Assembly: GCF_046630445.1 (NCBI RefSeq)
Contig: NC_092341.1
Location: 6,016,001-6,080,000, forward strand
Source: Rutidosis leptorrhynchoides
Lineage: Eukaryota; Streptophyta; Magnoliopsida; Asterales; Asteraceae
DNA: 64,000 nucleotides
Reading direction: 5' to 3'
In this document: positions 11,006 through 22,641 of the stretch, piece after piece
How positions within the stretch are numbered: the first letter of the stretch is position 1
Layout of the letters: the number at the start of each line of letters is the position of its first letter
Notes under the pieces: model-generated
What the model was told of the DNA's origin: nothing
Seen by the model: only the letters and a program-made list of their open reading frames with translations
Databases searched by the model: none
Program-made: the position numbers and the translations under genes

Positions 11006-12200
11006 ATAGGATAACGTTGTTAATTTCTAAATAAAATAAGTTGACGTAGCTAGGGGTTTGTGTTGTTTGACACATATGCACTCTTTGAGTCTTTGGATCC
11101 TTTGTACTCGGGAAGCACATGCATTTGGCTTCTATGCCTACACAAACAAACAAAAACTATTTGCGTATATCTACCACCAATTACATCTCCATATCACTAC
11201 GAACTTTCCATTTCTGTTCATTACTTAACCTTTACTATGTCCATATATTGTTGTGACATTATATTGTAAACAATCCACATGATGATGTTATTCTACTGAT
11301 TCAAAGTAACTACGATAATGATTATCATGTCAACTACCTCGTAATTTAATAAGATATTGCCCGACGTCAATTTTACACGTAACTCATTTAAACAACGGTC
11401 TAAATTATGATATGTTCGATGTTGAAAACACACAATTTTTAAGTAAAATTCTTAGTTTTTGATGATGGTGGAACTTCATCGATTAAGTGAGGCGATACCA
11501 TAATTTAAAGATACGGGTGACAACTTCGTGCGATTTCTTTAATATTTTCTTCACACATAATTAATTTTCAATTGACCTTATTGTGTATTTGTGTAATTGA
11601 GTCGAGAAAATAAAATGTGTAGTTTGGCTTACTTAATTGTCTTTCAACCACTTTTCGTGATATATATAACTATAGTTGCTGTTATAACGAAATGGAGAAT
11701 CACTTGAGCAATATGTATGTTCAAAAAAAGCCAAAAATGCTATTCTCATACGTATAAATATAAAAGTTAGTTAACAACCAAACTTATGATTAATAAATTT
11801 ATTCATTTATATATTCCGCATTTATGTCGTTATTATTTAAGAAAATTATATTTAACCACGTGAATGTTTTGAAGTGAACCCGGTTGGCCGGTTTATTACA
11901 AGTTTACAATTAAGAAAGATTCCTCAAGGTCCTGTCGTTTATTCAAAATTGCTATTTTGATCTAAAAGATGGACAAAATTAAGCTTGAAATTCAAGCAAT
12001 AACTTGATAAAAGAAGAAAATTAAAATAATGTAAAAAAGTCAAAATAACAAAAAGATTTTAACAGGAAAAACTAATGTTTTACTTAACATTTTTCATAAA
12101 TTAAGCAGTCTAAATTCATCCAAATCCTTTAACATCATCATCATCCTCAGCAAAAGGATCAAAAAACTGACATTCTTCAAATCATTACATTTTCAATCAT
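11006..12200. other. AT-rich intergenic DNA and probable 3' flank of the DUF1677 gene
   Basis: No coding sequence is recognised. The part nearest 12200 should contain the 3' UTR of the minus-strand gene. A possible AATAAA poly(A) signal on the minus strand lies near 11939. Confidence 0.5.
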
Positions 12201-12731
12201 CTATTTCTCAACAGATTCATCCAATTCATTATCCAAACTCTTCGATTCAACTGCTAGGGTTAAAGTCGGCATACAGCTCTCCGATCGCGCAAGTCCAAGT
12301 CCACCGATATCGCGATTTTTCATGGTAGGACTACTCGGCATCGACCTAAGCGATCTCGGTGAATCAACACTTCTTCTCAGAATCTGTCGCATAGCAGCGA
12401 TCAAATGAACCGCAGGATTCGATGGTGGACCTGATGATCTATAAGCTTCACAAAACGCCATATGACGTGTCATAGCTTCTTCTGTACTAATTAATCTATC
12501 ACTCCTAACAATTTCATCCTTCACTGCTTCACCACATAATCCACAGATCCATTTTCCATTATATCGCTCTCGAATACGCTCCGTATACGCCGGCGTACAC
12601 TCCTCTGTTAATCCACAACAATCGCATTTCACAAACTCAACTTCCGTCACCGGAACACTTTGATTCGCAGCTACCGATTGCGATTCCGTTGCTGACATCA
12701 TGATCGGATCACTCATCACCGTAGTAGACAT
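12201..12731 (-). CDS. DUF1677 family protein (plant-specific, probable zinc-binding)
   Basis: A 176-residue ORF from ATG at 12731 to TAG at 12201. The conserved core is near residues 33-75: VKCDCCGLTEEC, then YNGKWICGLCGEAVKDE, and a downstream MTRHMAFC. Two CxxC pairs plus further Cys suggest metal binding. This core is characteristic of the plant DUF1677 family (Pfam PF07911), whose biochemical role is not established. The C-terminus is Ser/Arg-rich (RRSVDSPRSLRSMPSSP) with an ARSESC stretch, resembling phosphorylation-prone disorder. An upstream in-frame ATG (12761) would add ten residues, but the minus-strand text just before 12731 (TTTATGTATAG) looks like a splice acceptor, so a 5'-UTR intron ending there and the shorter start are preferred. 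The gene is intact and is the only convincing host gene in the window. Confidence 0.88.
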   Translation of the reverse strand: MSTTVMSDPIMMSATESQSVAANQSVPVTEVEFVKCDCCGLTEECTPAYTERIRERYNGKWICGLCGEAVKDEIVRSDRLISTEEAMTRHMAFCEAYRSSGPPSNPAVHLIAAMRQILRRSVDSPRSLRSMPSSPTMKNRDIGGLGLARSESCMPTLTLAVESKSLDNELDESVEK

Positions 12732-13340
12732 TCCTATACATAAAATTGAACTATAATTCATTAGCAAAATTAACAGAATATCAAATAAAATTTCAAATTT
12801 AAATCGGATATAATCAAAAATTAGCTCAAATTACCACGAAGAGGTGAGGAAATTTGATATAGCACAAAATAAAAGTTAAAAGTTTTCTCTATATATATAA
12901 AAAAAAATCGATATACAAATGCAGTCATACAGATAATGATACAGATTTGTATAATAAATAAATTCTTAATTATCTTTCTTTCTCCCACTCTCCTTCCTCA
13001 GATTCTGATATTTTAGGAAACAGAAATAAAAACCTAAAATTCATTTCAGATAAAATCACTTGAAGATTTGTTATTCAAATTCAAAATTTCATAAAACGAA
13101 AATTAATTTGTGAATCAAACCTAAATTTAAAATCAAGCTGAAAACAGGGGAATTTAGAGAGTAATGAAGAGTATTGTGAGGATATGTGAGTAGGAGAGAG
13201 AAATTTATTGTGGTTTTTAAAGAATAAATAAAATAAAAAAATACATACAATGATTAGAGAAGGTATATTCCACTTGGAAAATGGGGATAGAATAATTTCC
13301 ACGTCATTAATTAGGTCTGTCAATTAGCGGTGTATATATA
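12732..13340 (-). promoter_or_regulatory. 5' UTR, possible UTR intron and promoter of the DUF1677 gene
   Basis: Read on the minus strand: a G-box-like TGACGTGG (13299-13306), an AT-rich TATA-like stretch (about 13215-13230), then a CT-rich run (CTCTCTCCTACTCACATATC, about 13178-13198) typical of plant transcription starts. A donor-like AG|GTTTTT near 13030 and an acceptor-like TATAG at about 12734 would give an intron of about 300 nt in the 5' UTR. All of these are consensus-level guesses. Confidence 0.4.
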
Positions 13341-14298
13341 GTTGTAGAAACAGAAGAGGGGTTGCGTTTGCCAGCTGGATGTTATCACCTTCAAGGGTAA
13401 TATTGTAAATTTAACCGTGTTTATTAGTTTTCCGTTAATTTCCTAGCATATTGGAAACTTAATATCCACTAACATATAGCCACATGGAATTGGCAAGTGT
13501 ACATCTAATTATCCAGCTCAGCATGACAACTATTTTATCTTAATTTAGTGAAATATATGGCAACTTATATTATAATAGTAATAATAATACGTCGCATTAA
13601 TTAAGTTGATTATATTTTAAGTCATAATTGTTTACCTTTTTATAAAAATATTCGATTGTGTTATAATGTTTCCTTTTATAATTACAATTTGCATTATTGT
13701 TCTTTATCTCATAATTAATTACTACGTAATATTTAATTATCATTATATCATGATTTATGGAAATCTTGGATTATTTTTATGTTGAGGTTGTTGTGCACGT
13801 TTTACCAATTACTATTACAAATTTTGAAAATTTCACTTAGTTTATATAGTTTATAACTAAAAAATGACATTTTATTAATTAGAGATTTTCTAACATATTT
13901 ATATTATATTATATTATATCATATAAGATTAAGAAATAAAAGTAACAAGTAATTAGGTTAGCCTGAATTAAACCCGAGCCATTTGATTGTTAAGAAAACA
14001 CGCCAACCACCGTCTATTAACCAATAAGATTCTTCCATATATTTTCAAGATATGTATAATACTAATGGATTAAATCGTGTCGAAGTTTTTTTTTTATTTT
14101 TTTTTTATTTTTTTTTTTTTTACAAAAAATATCGATAAACTGAGTTTCATCAAATAAACGCAAAACCATAAAAACGTATAATCTCAACAAGAAATTAACA
14201 AGCTCGACTAACAAACAATCTAACAGGAGATCATATCGAAAACTTACGGTATACAAAGATGAAACACCACTGTAGAACATAACCGACACGAGCAATTG
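13341..14298. other. AT-rich intergenic DNA
   Basis: Nothing coding is seen. It contains a T-rich run at 14086-14121 and an ATTATATT tract near 13900. Confidence 0.6.
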
Positions 14299-14626
14299 GG
14301 GATGGCTAGGCGAAAAAACTTGGGACGCGTGAGTATCTGTACCCGTGGTGGACGGATAAATTCAAAAACTTCTACCCACAGGTACAAGTCATGTAAAATT
14401 TTCTACCCGTTGACGGGTCGCTGGCGGATCGTGGATATATAATTACCAGTGACGGGTAAAATTTGACCCGTGAATCCGTGATACCTGTTTGAGACACCCG
14501 CAGCTACCCGTTAACTTGCGTAATTATATTCAATTATAATATATACTTATTATATATTCAATGTAAATTCATAATTACTTGTAGGATTACTCGGGGGTCG
14601 TGGTTTCCCGTGGGACACGACCTAAT

Positions 14627-14630
<4 letters not shown>

Positions 14631-14719
<89 letters not shown>
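14631..14719. repeat. (AT)n microsatellite, left flank of the hairpin array
   Basis: About 88 bp of pure AT. Confidence 0.95.
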
Positions 14720-14723
<4 letters not shown>

Positions 14724-15121
14724 AAGGATCCCTAGAGAACTAGAGTATGTAGATAACCCATAGAACTCATAGATTGAACTTCAATCTATGTGGAGATTGA
14801 GCTTCAATCTATGAAGAAAAAAAAAACTGAAAAAAAAACAGTCAATCTGCACAGAAAAAAAAATCAATCTGCAAAAAAAAAAAAAAAAACTGCAAAAAAA
14901 AAAACTGCAAAAAAATGCCAAAAAAACGTAAATCTGCACGCAGATTGACTCAATCTGCACAGGGAAAAAGACGATCTGCAAAAAAAAAAAAAAACTGCAA
15001 AAAAAAACGCAGATTGACTCAATCTGCACAAAAAAAGTCAATTTGCACAGCAAAAAAAGACGATCTGCAAAAAAAACGCAGATTGACTCAATCTGCATAA
15101 AAAACAGAAAAAAAGTCGATC

Positions 15122-15152
<31 letters not shown>

Positions 15153-15245
15153 CTGGAAAAAAAAATATGTCAATCTGCAGCAGATTGACTGAATCTGCAT
15201 TAGTTCCATGGGCTCTCTACTACCCTTGGTTCTCCATGGATCCAC

Positions 15246-15250
<5 letters not shown>
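14720..15250. mobile_element. TA-flanked MITE-like insert with an array of perfect hairpins
   Basis: The insert lies between two TA arrays. Its ends are imperfectly inverted: GTGAAAGGATCC...GAGAAC on the left and GTTCTCCATGGATCCACAC on the right. Inside, GCAGATTGACTCAATCTGC recurs at 14940, 15009 and 15078, with a variant at about 15180; the first three are spaced 69 bp apart. Each is an inverted repeat with 9-bp arms and a 1-base centre, separated by A-rich spacers. The long Phe-rich minus-strand frame across it comes from the poly(A) spacers. Confidence 0.6.

Positions 15251-15327
<77 letters not shown>
15251..15327. repeat. (AT)n microsatellite, right flank of the hairpin array
   Basis: About 76 bp of pure TA followed by a short GT-rich stretch. 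Confidence 0.95.
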
Positions 15328-15339
<12 letters not shown>

Positions 15340-15530
15340 TGTGTGTGTTGTGTGTGCGTGTGTGTGTATTTTAAACCTGCGGATTTGCCCGCGGATCGTG
15401 GGTATCCGTGGGTCGCGAGCACATGTATAAAATTAGCTCGCTGACGGGGTCTGATGGGTGAAAAAAAAATCTTGCCGGGCGAGTCACGAGTATAAAGGAT
15501 GTGTGCCCGTCGTTCGCGGGTGCCATCTAA

Positions 15531-17327
15531 AGCAATAGACAACTAATAAAGGAGGGTAACCAATTATGGAAACGAAGTAAAGATTATAAACCATCTATGT
15601 CAAAAATGACAGTTCGACTAAAACCAACAATTAAGATCAAGTGCTCTTGATAAATTCTGAGAAGTGATTCAACTCATCTCCTTGTACCGGTCTCCTTTGT
15701 CTTGGCTTTTGACTTTGGTCGAAACTTTAGGTGGATCGCTCAAAATTGATGAGAAACGCATTTAACGTGTCAACTCCCGCCATTTTGTTCATCTTCTCAT
15801 CGAAGTCGGAAAATGGGGAAGTAGTGGTATTATTTCCATTCTATTCCGCGTCAATAGTTTTCTACCACAAGATTTATCAAACTTTAAAGCAACTGTGAAA
15901 TCGTTCTGACACTAGCTAACAAAACCAACCCCCACTGTCAAAACATCAGTAGGCCCAATCTCATTTGTTCCCGGCAATGAAGAAGAACCCTTAACCATCT
16001 TTGAATTCGAAGCAATCTCATCGGACACATCATCAAGAATGACAACCAAATCGAAAACTGGTATGTTGTTGGAAAAATCCAACTAAGATGTCCTTGTGAA
16101 GAGGTATCGGGCTTGATTGAATCTTAGTAGGCACAACCGGCACAACCTGTTGGTCTCCGGGCATAATCACATCATTATAGAAATCATCACAGACACCCTT
16201 ACAACCAGAACCACATTCACAAAAATTAGCCCACTGAACCAATATCCAACCCTGAAATATTAACTTATGGGTTTCCCAATCAATCCTGATGGATTACTTT
16301 CTGTTTCAATTAATAGCTTGTTCGCCTCTTCCACGATAATGGAGGGTGAAGTTTGAACTTGAGCTTGCAAAGCGATCTTTAACATATTCATAGTGATTGG
16401 AATACGGACCATTAGAATTAACCCTTCACTTCACCGAGCCAAATCGCGCGATTTGAGTGAGTTAATGATTCCTATGAAAAACCTTTGAGATAAACATAAT
16501 TAAAATCGAAAACTTCATCAAAGAAAATTTCCATCATTTCAGTGACTAATGCCAGTACGACATTAGTCCATACGCTGGGTTACGAGTGTTTCTTGGCGTT
16601 ACTAGCTCCACCTAAACTTTTTGGCGTTACAAACCACTACTAACGTTGCGTTAGTAGTGGACTAAGAATGTTCTAGATGGAAAATGTCACATTCTTCTGA
16701 ATGCTCATCTTCCTCTGTATAAAAAATTGTCATGTTTAGTTATTATCATTTTATTAGCAAAAATAGAAAAATTATTATTATTTGACAATTACCATGAATA
16801 ATTTCTCAATAATTTAAAAATTAATAATGGAAGTGTGTGTGTGGAAGCATTGGTCTTCACATGACAATTCGTGAATGGTATTGGTTGAGTTTATATATCC
16901 ACATGTCACCCATTGATGTTGTCCATTGATGCACGCTTCACACCCTTTCTAATTTTTTACTTCTTCTCTGATACATAAATGCAATATACAAATTTATTTA
17001 TATCAAACAGTACAACTTTCAAACACTACATGATGAAATGTGTTTTTTTCGGCCCTTTAACCATTCGGCGGCAAACAATTAAGTAATTACTCCGTACATG
17101 TGTATATAACCTATTTACAAGCGGTGAAAGCTACACATTAAGTAATTACATGTGTATATGACCTATGTACATTTAGTAATTAAATGTGTAAAAAGTTAAT
17201 GTAAACTCTTTTCTAAAATCAGAGTTATGAAGTTATGTGCATATGACCTACGTAGAAGTGGATAACCAATCACGTTGTAAGTAGAATTACTCGATACAAG
17301 CATGTGAATGCTACCAACACGACAACA
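15531..17327. other. Intergenic DNA with a short perfect hairpin
   Basis: No recognised gene. A 69-residue minus-strand frame at 16033-16242 has a Cys cluster (CECGSGCKGVC), but its flanks carry stops and it matches nothing recognised. At 16634-16660, CCACTACTAACG and CGTTAGTAGTGG form a 12-bp stem with a 3-nt loop. At 17083-17165 a block around TAAGTAATTAC...TGTGTATAT is duplicated. Confidence 0.5.
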
Positions 17328-17335
17328 CTTGCTAG

Positions 17336-17687
17336 CAGTGGCGGTACCAAGATTTTTTTTCACTGGGGGCAAAAAAAAATTTAGAAACCATGACAAATTT
17401 TTTGGGCAAAATATGGAGGTTTTGTGGCAAAAAAATGGAGGTTTTTATGCTTATTTATGGAGGTTTGGGGTAAAATTTGAATGTTTGAGGGCAAAATTTG
17501 AATGTTTGAGGGCAAAATTTGAAAATTTTTGAGCAAAATTTGAAGGTTTTGGGGCAAAATATGTAAGTTTCGGGGCAAAAAAAAATTCACCGAGGGCAAA
17601 GTTGAAAAACCCAGAATTTTTACATTGAAAATTGCAAATCCACTGGAGGCGGCTGCCCCCGGTTATCCCTTCATAAAATCGCCCCTG
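17336..17687. mobile_element. hAT-type MITE, 352 bp
   Basis: Perfect 8-bp target duplication CTTGCTAG at 17328-17335 and 17688-17695. The ends are CAGTGGCGGT and, inverted, CAGGGGCGAT (8 of 10 matches). The length and 8-bp duplication fit a non-autonomous hAT element. The interior has tandem copies of GGGCAAAATTTGAATGTTTG at about 17470-17570. No transposase. Confidence 0.88.
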
Positions 17688-18055
17688 CTTGCTAGTACCC
17701 AAGTGTACAAAACAATAGTTATTGTGCTTTTTAATAAAGATTTTATGCCTCAACCACCACGGCCGTCTCATTCATTTTAAAGGTCATGTTCAAAATATAA
17801 AAATGAGCTCTTATTTTCTTAAAATTTTAAAACGTATAAAAAGATAATACTATTATTTTTTAATGATGATACATTTATTATTTTGCTCTGAAAAGAGAGT
17901 GTGAGTTTTAATAATTTTAAAATAAGTATTAAATTTTGTATATTATACTTTGTAAAAAATTAAGTGCACATGATAGAATGATAAAATAACGTTTCTGCGA
18001 GTGAAAATTGTTATTCATTATTTGTATTCTAATGAAAAATGACACTACATATAAA

Positions 18056-18531
18056 ATATTTGGGTTAAAGCTACAAATAGGCTATATATACTTTCTCAAA
18101 CGTCTCGATGTAGATATATACTCATTTTCGTCTCACTGTCGGCTATATACTTTCAAAAAGTGTTCTCATGTGAACAATTGGTTACAATTACCGGTACAAC
18201 TAGTCAAAATAATTAAGTGTAATTATTTTTTATTTTTTTTAAGGTGGCGTGAACTAAATATAATTAAAGATTAAAGCTATATATCGGCTATATAGTTTCT
18301 CCAATGTTTCAATGTAGGCTATATAATTCCTTTTTTTTTTCTAATGTAAACTATAAATATGTTGACACGTCGTCAACTTTTTTGGTTAAAAGTTAAAAAA
18401 GTATAATCGTTTATATTTGTACACTTATTGAAAGTATATAACTGACATTGAGATAAAAATGGGTATATAGCCTACATCGAAATATTTGAGAAAGTATATA
18501 GGCTATTTGTAACTTTAACCCAAATATTTGC
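18056..18531. mobile_element. Inverted-repeat (MITE-like) element
   Basis: The left end AAATATTTGGGTTAAAG...CTACAAATAG and the right end CTATTTGTAACTTTAACCC...AAATATTT are inverted copies over about 60 bp, including a CTTTCTCAAA block. A third degenerate direct copy lies at 18268-18322. The flanking AAATATTT is itself palindromic, so the target duplication cannot be fixed. Confidence 0.65.
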
Positions 18532-19612
18532 GTTAAACTAAATACATTATAAAATTGAGGTGTTAAATTGTAGGTTTAATCTTAATAAGGGAGTGTTAAT
18601 AAAAAAAAGTAAATAAGATTTCAAATAAATACGGTCCAAAGTTCTTTTTTACTCCATATATTTGCTCTGATAATAATCACCTTTATATAGCCCAAATAAC
18701 CCATATCAATATTAATTGGATCTTTTAAAATGGGCCCTATGTGGGTTAGGTCCCTTAGCAGTAGCACAGATTGAACTTGCTTAAATCTGGGCCTAACCAC
18801 TTTCCACACTGTCCCCTACTCTCGTCACATATATTTGCTTATGAACTACAAGGAAGTTGCAATTTTGTTAAGATAAATTAAAAAATTTATAAAACTGGAT
18901 ACATTCTCTGAAAAAAACATACCTAGATTATTACATCTTTATTGTGGGAATGTAAAACAGGAAAAATACTCTCATTGGTGTTAGATTACAAATAAAGAAA
19001 AATATCAAATAGAATTAACTGATGCTCGGTCGATCTTCAATTGTTTTTCGTTACCAGTAAGGCTCTTCATAACCAATAAGGCATATCCTAGATTCAATAG
19101 CCTTTAACTGTCTCATTAGATTATTTTCTAGAACCATCAAATATTAAACACTGAGAATGAAGAAATAGATAATAAACATATTACCTCGTGGTTTTCATGA
19201 GTTTGTAATTCATAAACAAACCATAAGACAAATAAAGGTGATTGGATTGTTCTTGAATAAATACTAAAAAATAATGATTAATCAACAAACATGGTTAACT
19301 GACAAAAGGGTTCGTCATGCTTCATTATGAATATAGACCGAACAACTATTACTCTGAAAGATTCCACAGTTTTGAATATTGGTTTGATAGTTTAAAGTTA
19401 AGTGAAAGAAACATAATTTACACGGGTTACGAAGGTTGAATGATCGTCGGATATTCAAATGAAGAAGATAACCTAAAGCAATGTCTCTAAAATCATCATT
19501 TCAAAACAACATTATTTGTCGATGATTTTAATATCACTGAACAATCATTTTTGAAAGTTGTGATTTACTTGAAAGCCAATGTTCTAGTAAAACTTAATAA
19601 TGAGTTCGGAGA
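18532..19612. other. Intergenic DNA
   Basis: No gene recognised. The right part continues across element B into 36479 onward, since B inserted there with TSD GTATG. Confidence 0.5.
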
Positions 19613-19783
19613 GTATGTGTTGGTGATTTTAGCATGATCCAACGTCATTTTAGTTGATTGGATTGTTAAGTTGAAAGTGCTCGAACCATTGAAACGCTAC
19701 ACGGATTTGGAGAGTGTGGAGTGCACGTTCGTAAAGTGTAAAATGGTTTGAGATTATGATAGTGAGCTTGGAAAGAACATTTG

Positions 19784-22627
19784 TGTAACGACCCGGAAAT
19801 TTCCGACCAAATTTAAACTCTAATCTCTATATGGTTCCGACACGATAAGCAAAAACCCTAAAGTTGACCCGCATTTTTTTCGATCGTTCTATACTTATAA
19901 GATTAATATTTACATAAATTAAAACTTACCAACATGATAAGTAATCCAAATTGTCGAGATTTATATTTCCGAAAAGAGTTTTACACAACGTTTGACCGTC
20001 TAGTTTGACCGACGATATCACGAACTATACAATATATGATAATTATACGTTTGCGTATATATATATGTATATATACATATTTAACATGATTAATGAATGT
20101 TTTAATATCTCATTTTGTATTAATAACAATAAGTTATGAGTATATTTTGAAACTACTAACTTAAGTTTTCAAAATGATAACAATACGTAACGTTATTTGA
20201 CATAAATACTTAAGACTTATAATGTTTATACATATATCGTATAAGTAATGTATTTACTCACTTTTAAGACTTAAATACATAAAACCATATAAGTGTATTC
20301 ACAAAAGATAGCTATATTTGAATCCTCATTCCATTTTTCACAAAATTTCTATACGTATATCTAGAGTATTTGTACTCGTATCATACCTAGCTTCTATACG
20401 TATTTACTATTGGTATATACACATCAAATCACCACCTAACCAGCCCTTGTTACTACCCTAGGTATAAGGTAATTGCTTTTGTATTATTGTTTGACAAATA
20501 CATAAGATTACAAACTAAAATTTTGTCATGTTATCCTTAAAGATCACATTTTTAGGAGTATATATGTATCATCATTTTGATTCATTTACTACTTCAATCT
20601 CCTAGCTAAAACACACACACTTATAACCCTTAAACACCTTCAACAATTCAGTAAAGTTCTAAGAAGATCTAGCTTCAAAAACCTTACATAAACACCATAA
20701 GAAAACCATACAAAAACACTTCAAGAAAACCTTCCAAGAACACCAACTTACTTCCAATCTTTCATCCACTTCTATCACCCTTTTGATTCTAGCTTCTTAC
20801 TCCTCTTTTACAGCAAACTTATCCAAGGAACTTGAGGTAGAATCTATGTTCATAACCTTGTTCGATTCATATATATATAGCTATCTTATTTTGTGGTACA
20901 AAAGTTTAACAACAAGAACATAGTTTGAATGTTTTCAAACTTGTTTGCAAACTAAATAGATCCTTCTAACTTAACTTTTAAAATACTTCAAGACCTGTAA
21001 TATAACTTATGTATATGCTAATTTAACAAGGTAAAACTTGGTTTTTCAAAGTATAAGTATTTTTAGAAAAATGGTCATTAAATGATTTTGTTGTAGCAAA
21101 AATGTTTAACTTCATATGTTTCACTAATGTTTCACTTATGCCGTATGATTTTGAATACAAACCAAGGTATTTACAGTTCATAGTCTTAAAGAAGAACTCG
21201 ATCCAAGAAGATGGCAATTTGAATCAACGAAAACGGACTTGTAACGAAGAAACTATGACCGAAACAAAATTGGTTATCCTAGATCATTTCAACTACGGGA
21301 TCAATTGGAAAAAAATATATAAATCACATATTTCTAAGATAACATGATATTTTATATATATGTACTCATAATTCAATTTCATATGGTTCAGGATCACCCG
21401 TAAACAACACGAGAAGATTAATCATAAGATCCCATGATTGTACGCAACACGTCATTTGACAACACCGGTACTTTATGTACGCAACACGTCATTTGACAAC
21501 ACCGGTACCATGGGTCAAGATTAATCTCGACCAACACATATACGATGGGGTTTTATGGGAGTTTTATTTATTTCGTTGGGGGTTTATTTATTGCGGGTAT
21601 ATTAAACATCTAAAAATGAACCATTAAAATTGAATTACTAACATCGAAACGCTAACTACGGACTAAGGAATTATTCAAAGTATTAAAAGTATTATAAATA
21701 TATATACGAGACGTTTGTTTAAAATGAAAATATATTGATATATTATATATGGATAGGTTCGTGATATCAACCGGAAGACCAAGTCAAAAATATATATATC
21801 TTCGAGACAACAGTGAGTATATAGTCCCTTTTTGAACTTTAAATATTTTTGGGATGAGAATACATGCGCTGTTTTATAAATGATTTACGTTATGGACACA
21901 AGTAACTGAAAAATATATTCTACGTTGAGTTGTACCACTGGCATACTTCCCTGTAGCTTGGTAACTAATATTTACAGCGGTATTGTAAACGCGAATCCTA
22001 TTGATAGATCTATCGGGCCTGACAACCCCAACCGGACTGGACGACCAGTATTCAACGGTTGCACAGTACTTCGTTTTGCGACTACACCTTGGTACGGTGT
22101 AGTAAGATTTCATATTAAAGGGAATATGCGACGTGATTAAATGTTAAGTATGGTTACCAAGTGCTCAATCACTTAGAATATTTTTATTGAAATGATTATA
22201 TACGAAATCTTGTGGTCCATTGTTATAACGCTGCTAGCATCAAACCTATATATCTCACCAACTTTATGTTGACGTTTTAAAGCATGTTATTCTCAGGTAC
22301 GAATTAAGTCTTCCGCTGTGCATTAGCTCATGTTAAGGATACTACTTGGGACCATTTAAGCTATGATACAAGGACGTTGCATTCGAGTCATTGAAGTTCA
22401 TTAAAGACTATTGTTATGAAAATGGCAGATTAGATCATTTGGTTGTTATAAAATGTTAGGCTAATATGTCAACTCTCGATGTAATAATAGATTGCCTTTA
22501 AGAAATAAATGCAACGTTTGTAAAATGTATCATATAGAGGTCAAGTACCTCGCGATGTTATCAACTATTGTAATTCGTTTTTAATCTATATGGACGATGT
22601 CCGGATGATTAGTTTCGGATCCTTTCA
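19784..22627 (+). repeat. 5' LTR of LARD copy 2
   Basis: TG...CA ends. It holds a 37-bp-period duplication around GTACGCAACACGTCATTTG (21440 and 21477), a GTGAGT donor (21813), GATAGATCTATC (22003-22014), a TTCTCAG acceptor (22296), and the CCTCGCGATG...GGACGATGTCCGG end. Small ORFs inside (for example 21102-21347) exist identically in both LTRs and look spurious. Confidence 0.93.
21813..22296 (+). other. Putative LTR intron (LARD copy 2, 5' LTR)
   Basis: ACA|GTGAGT donor and TTATTCTCAG acceptor, 484 nt, followed by GTACG. The 3' LTR carries the same at 28258-28741. The length is close to the chromovirus equivalent (about 480 nt at 31570-32049). Confidence 0.45.
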
Positions 22628-22629
22628 GT

Positions 22630-22641
22630 TGGTATCAGAGC
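22630..22641 (+). other. Primer binding site (initiator tRNA-Met type)
   Basis: TGGTATCAGAGC begins two bases after the LTR end (CA|GT). The same primer site is used by the copia element (44601) and by the chromovirus (52534-52546, minus strand). Confidence 0.92.

Larger units (their letters stand above)
14299..15530. mobile_element. hAT-like non-autonomous element, interrupted
   Basis: The ends are near GGGATGGCTAGG (left) and GTGCCATCTAA (right), so GATGGC and GCCATC form short terminal inverted repeats. Flanks AGCAATTG (14291-14298) and AGCAATAG (15531-15538) match at 7 of 8 bases, as for an 8-bp hAT target duplication. The subterminal parts hold repeated CCCGTGGGTATCCG-like phrases on both sides. 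The centre is occupied by TA microsatellites and a hairpin array. No transposase ORF. Confidence 0.55.

Noticed and set aside
14781-15245. 154-residue Phe-rich minus-strand frame
   Set aside because: Produced by poly(A) spacers between hairpins; no membrane protein features beyond composition.
15167-15444. Frames rich in Tyr-Ile repeats, both strands
   Set aside because: Translation of the TA microsatellite.
16033-16242. 69-aa minus-strand frame with a CxCxxxCxxxC cluster
   Set aside because: Flanked by stops, no conserved partner copy and no recognised domain; possibly an old retroelement piece.
21023-22140. Frames of 64-81 aa, identical again at 27468-28585
   Set aside because: Identity is due to the recently duplicated LTRs, not to selection on protein.
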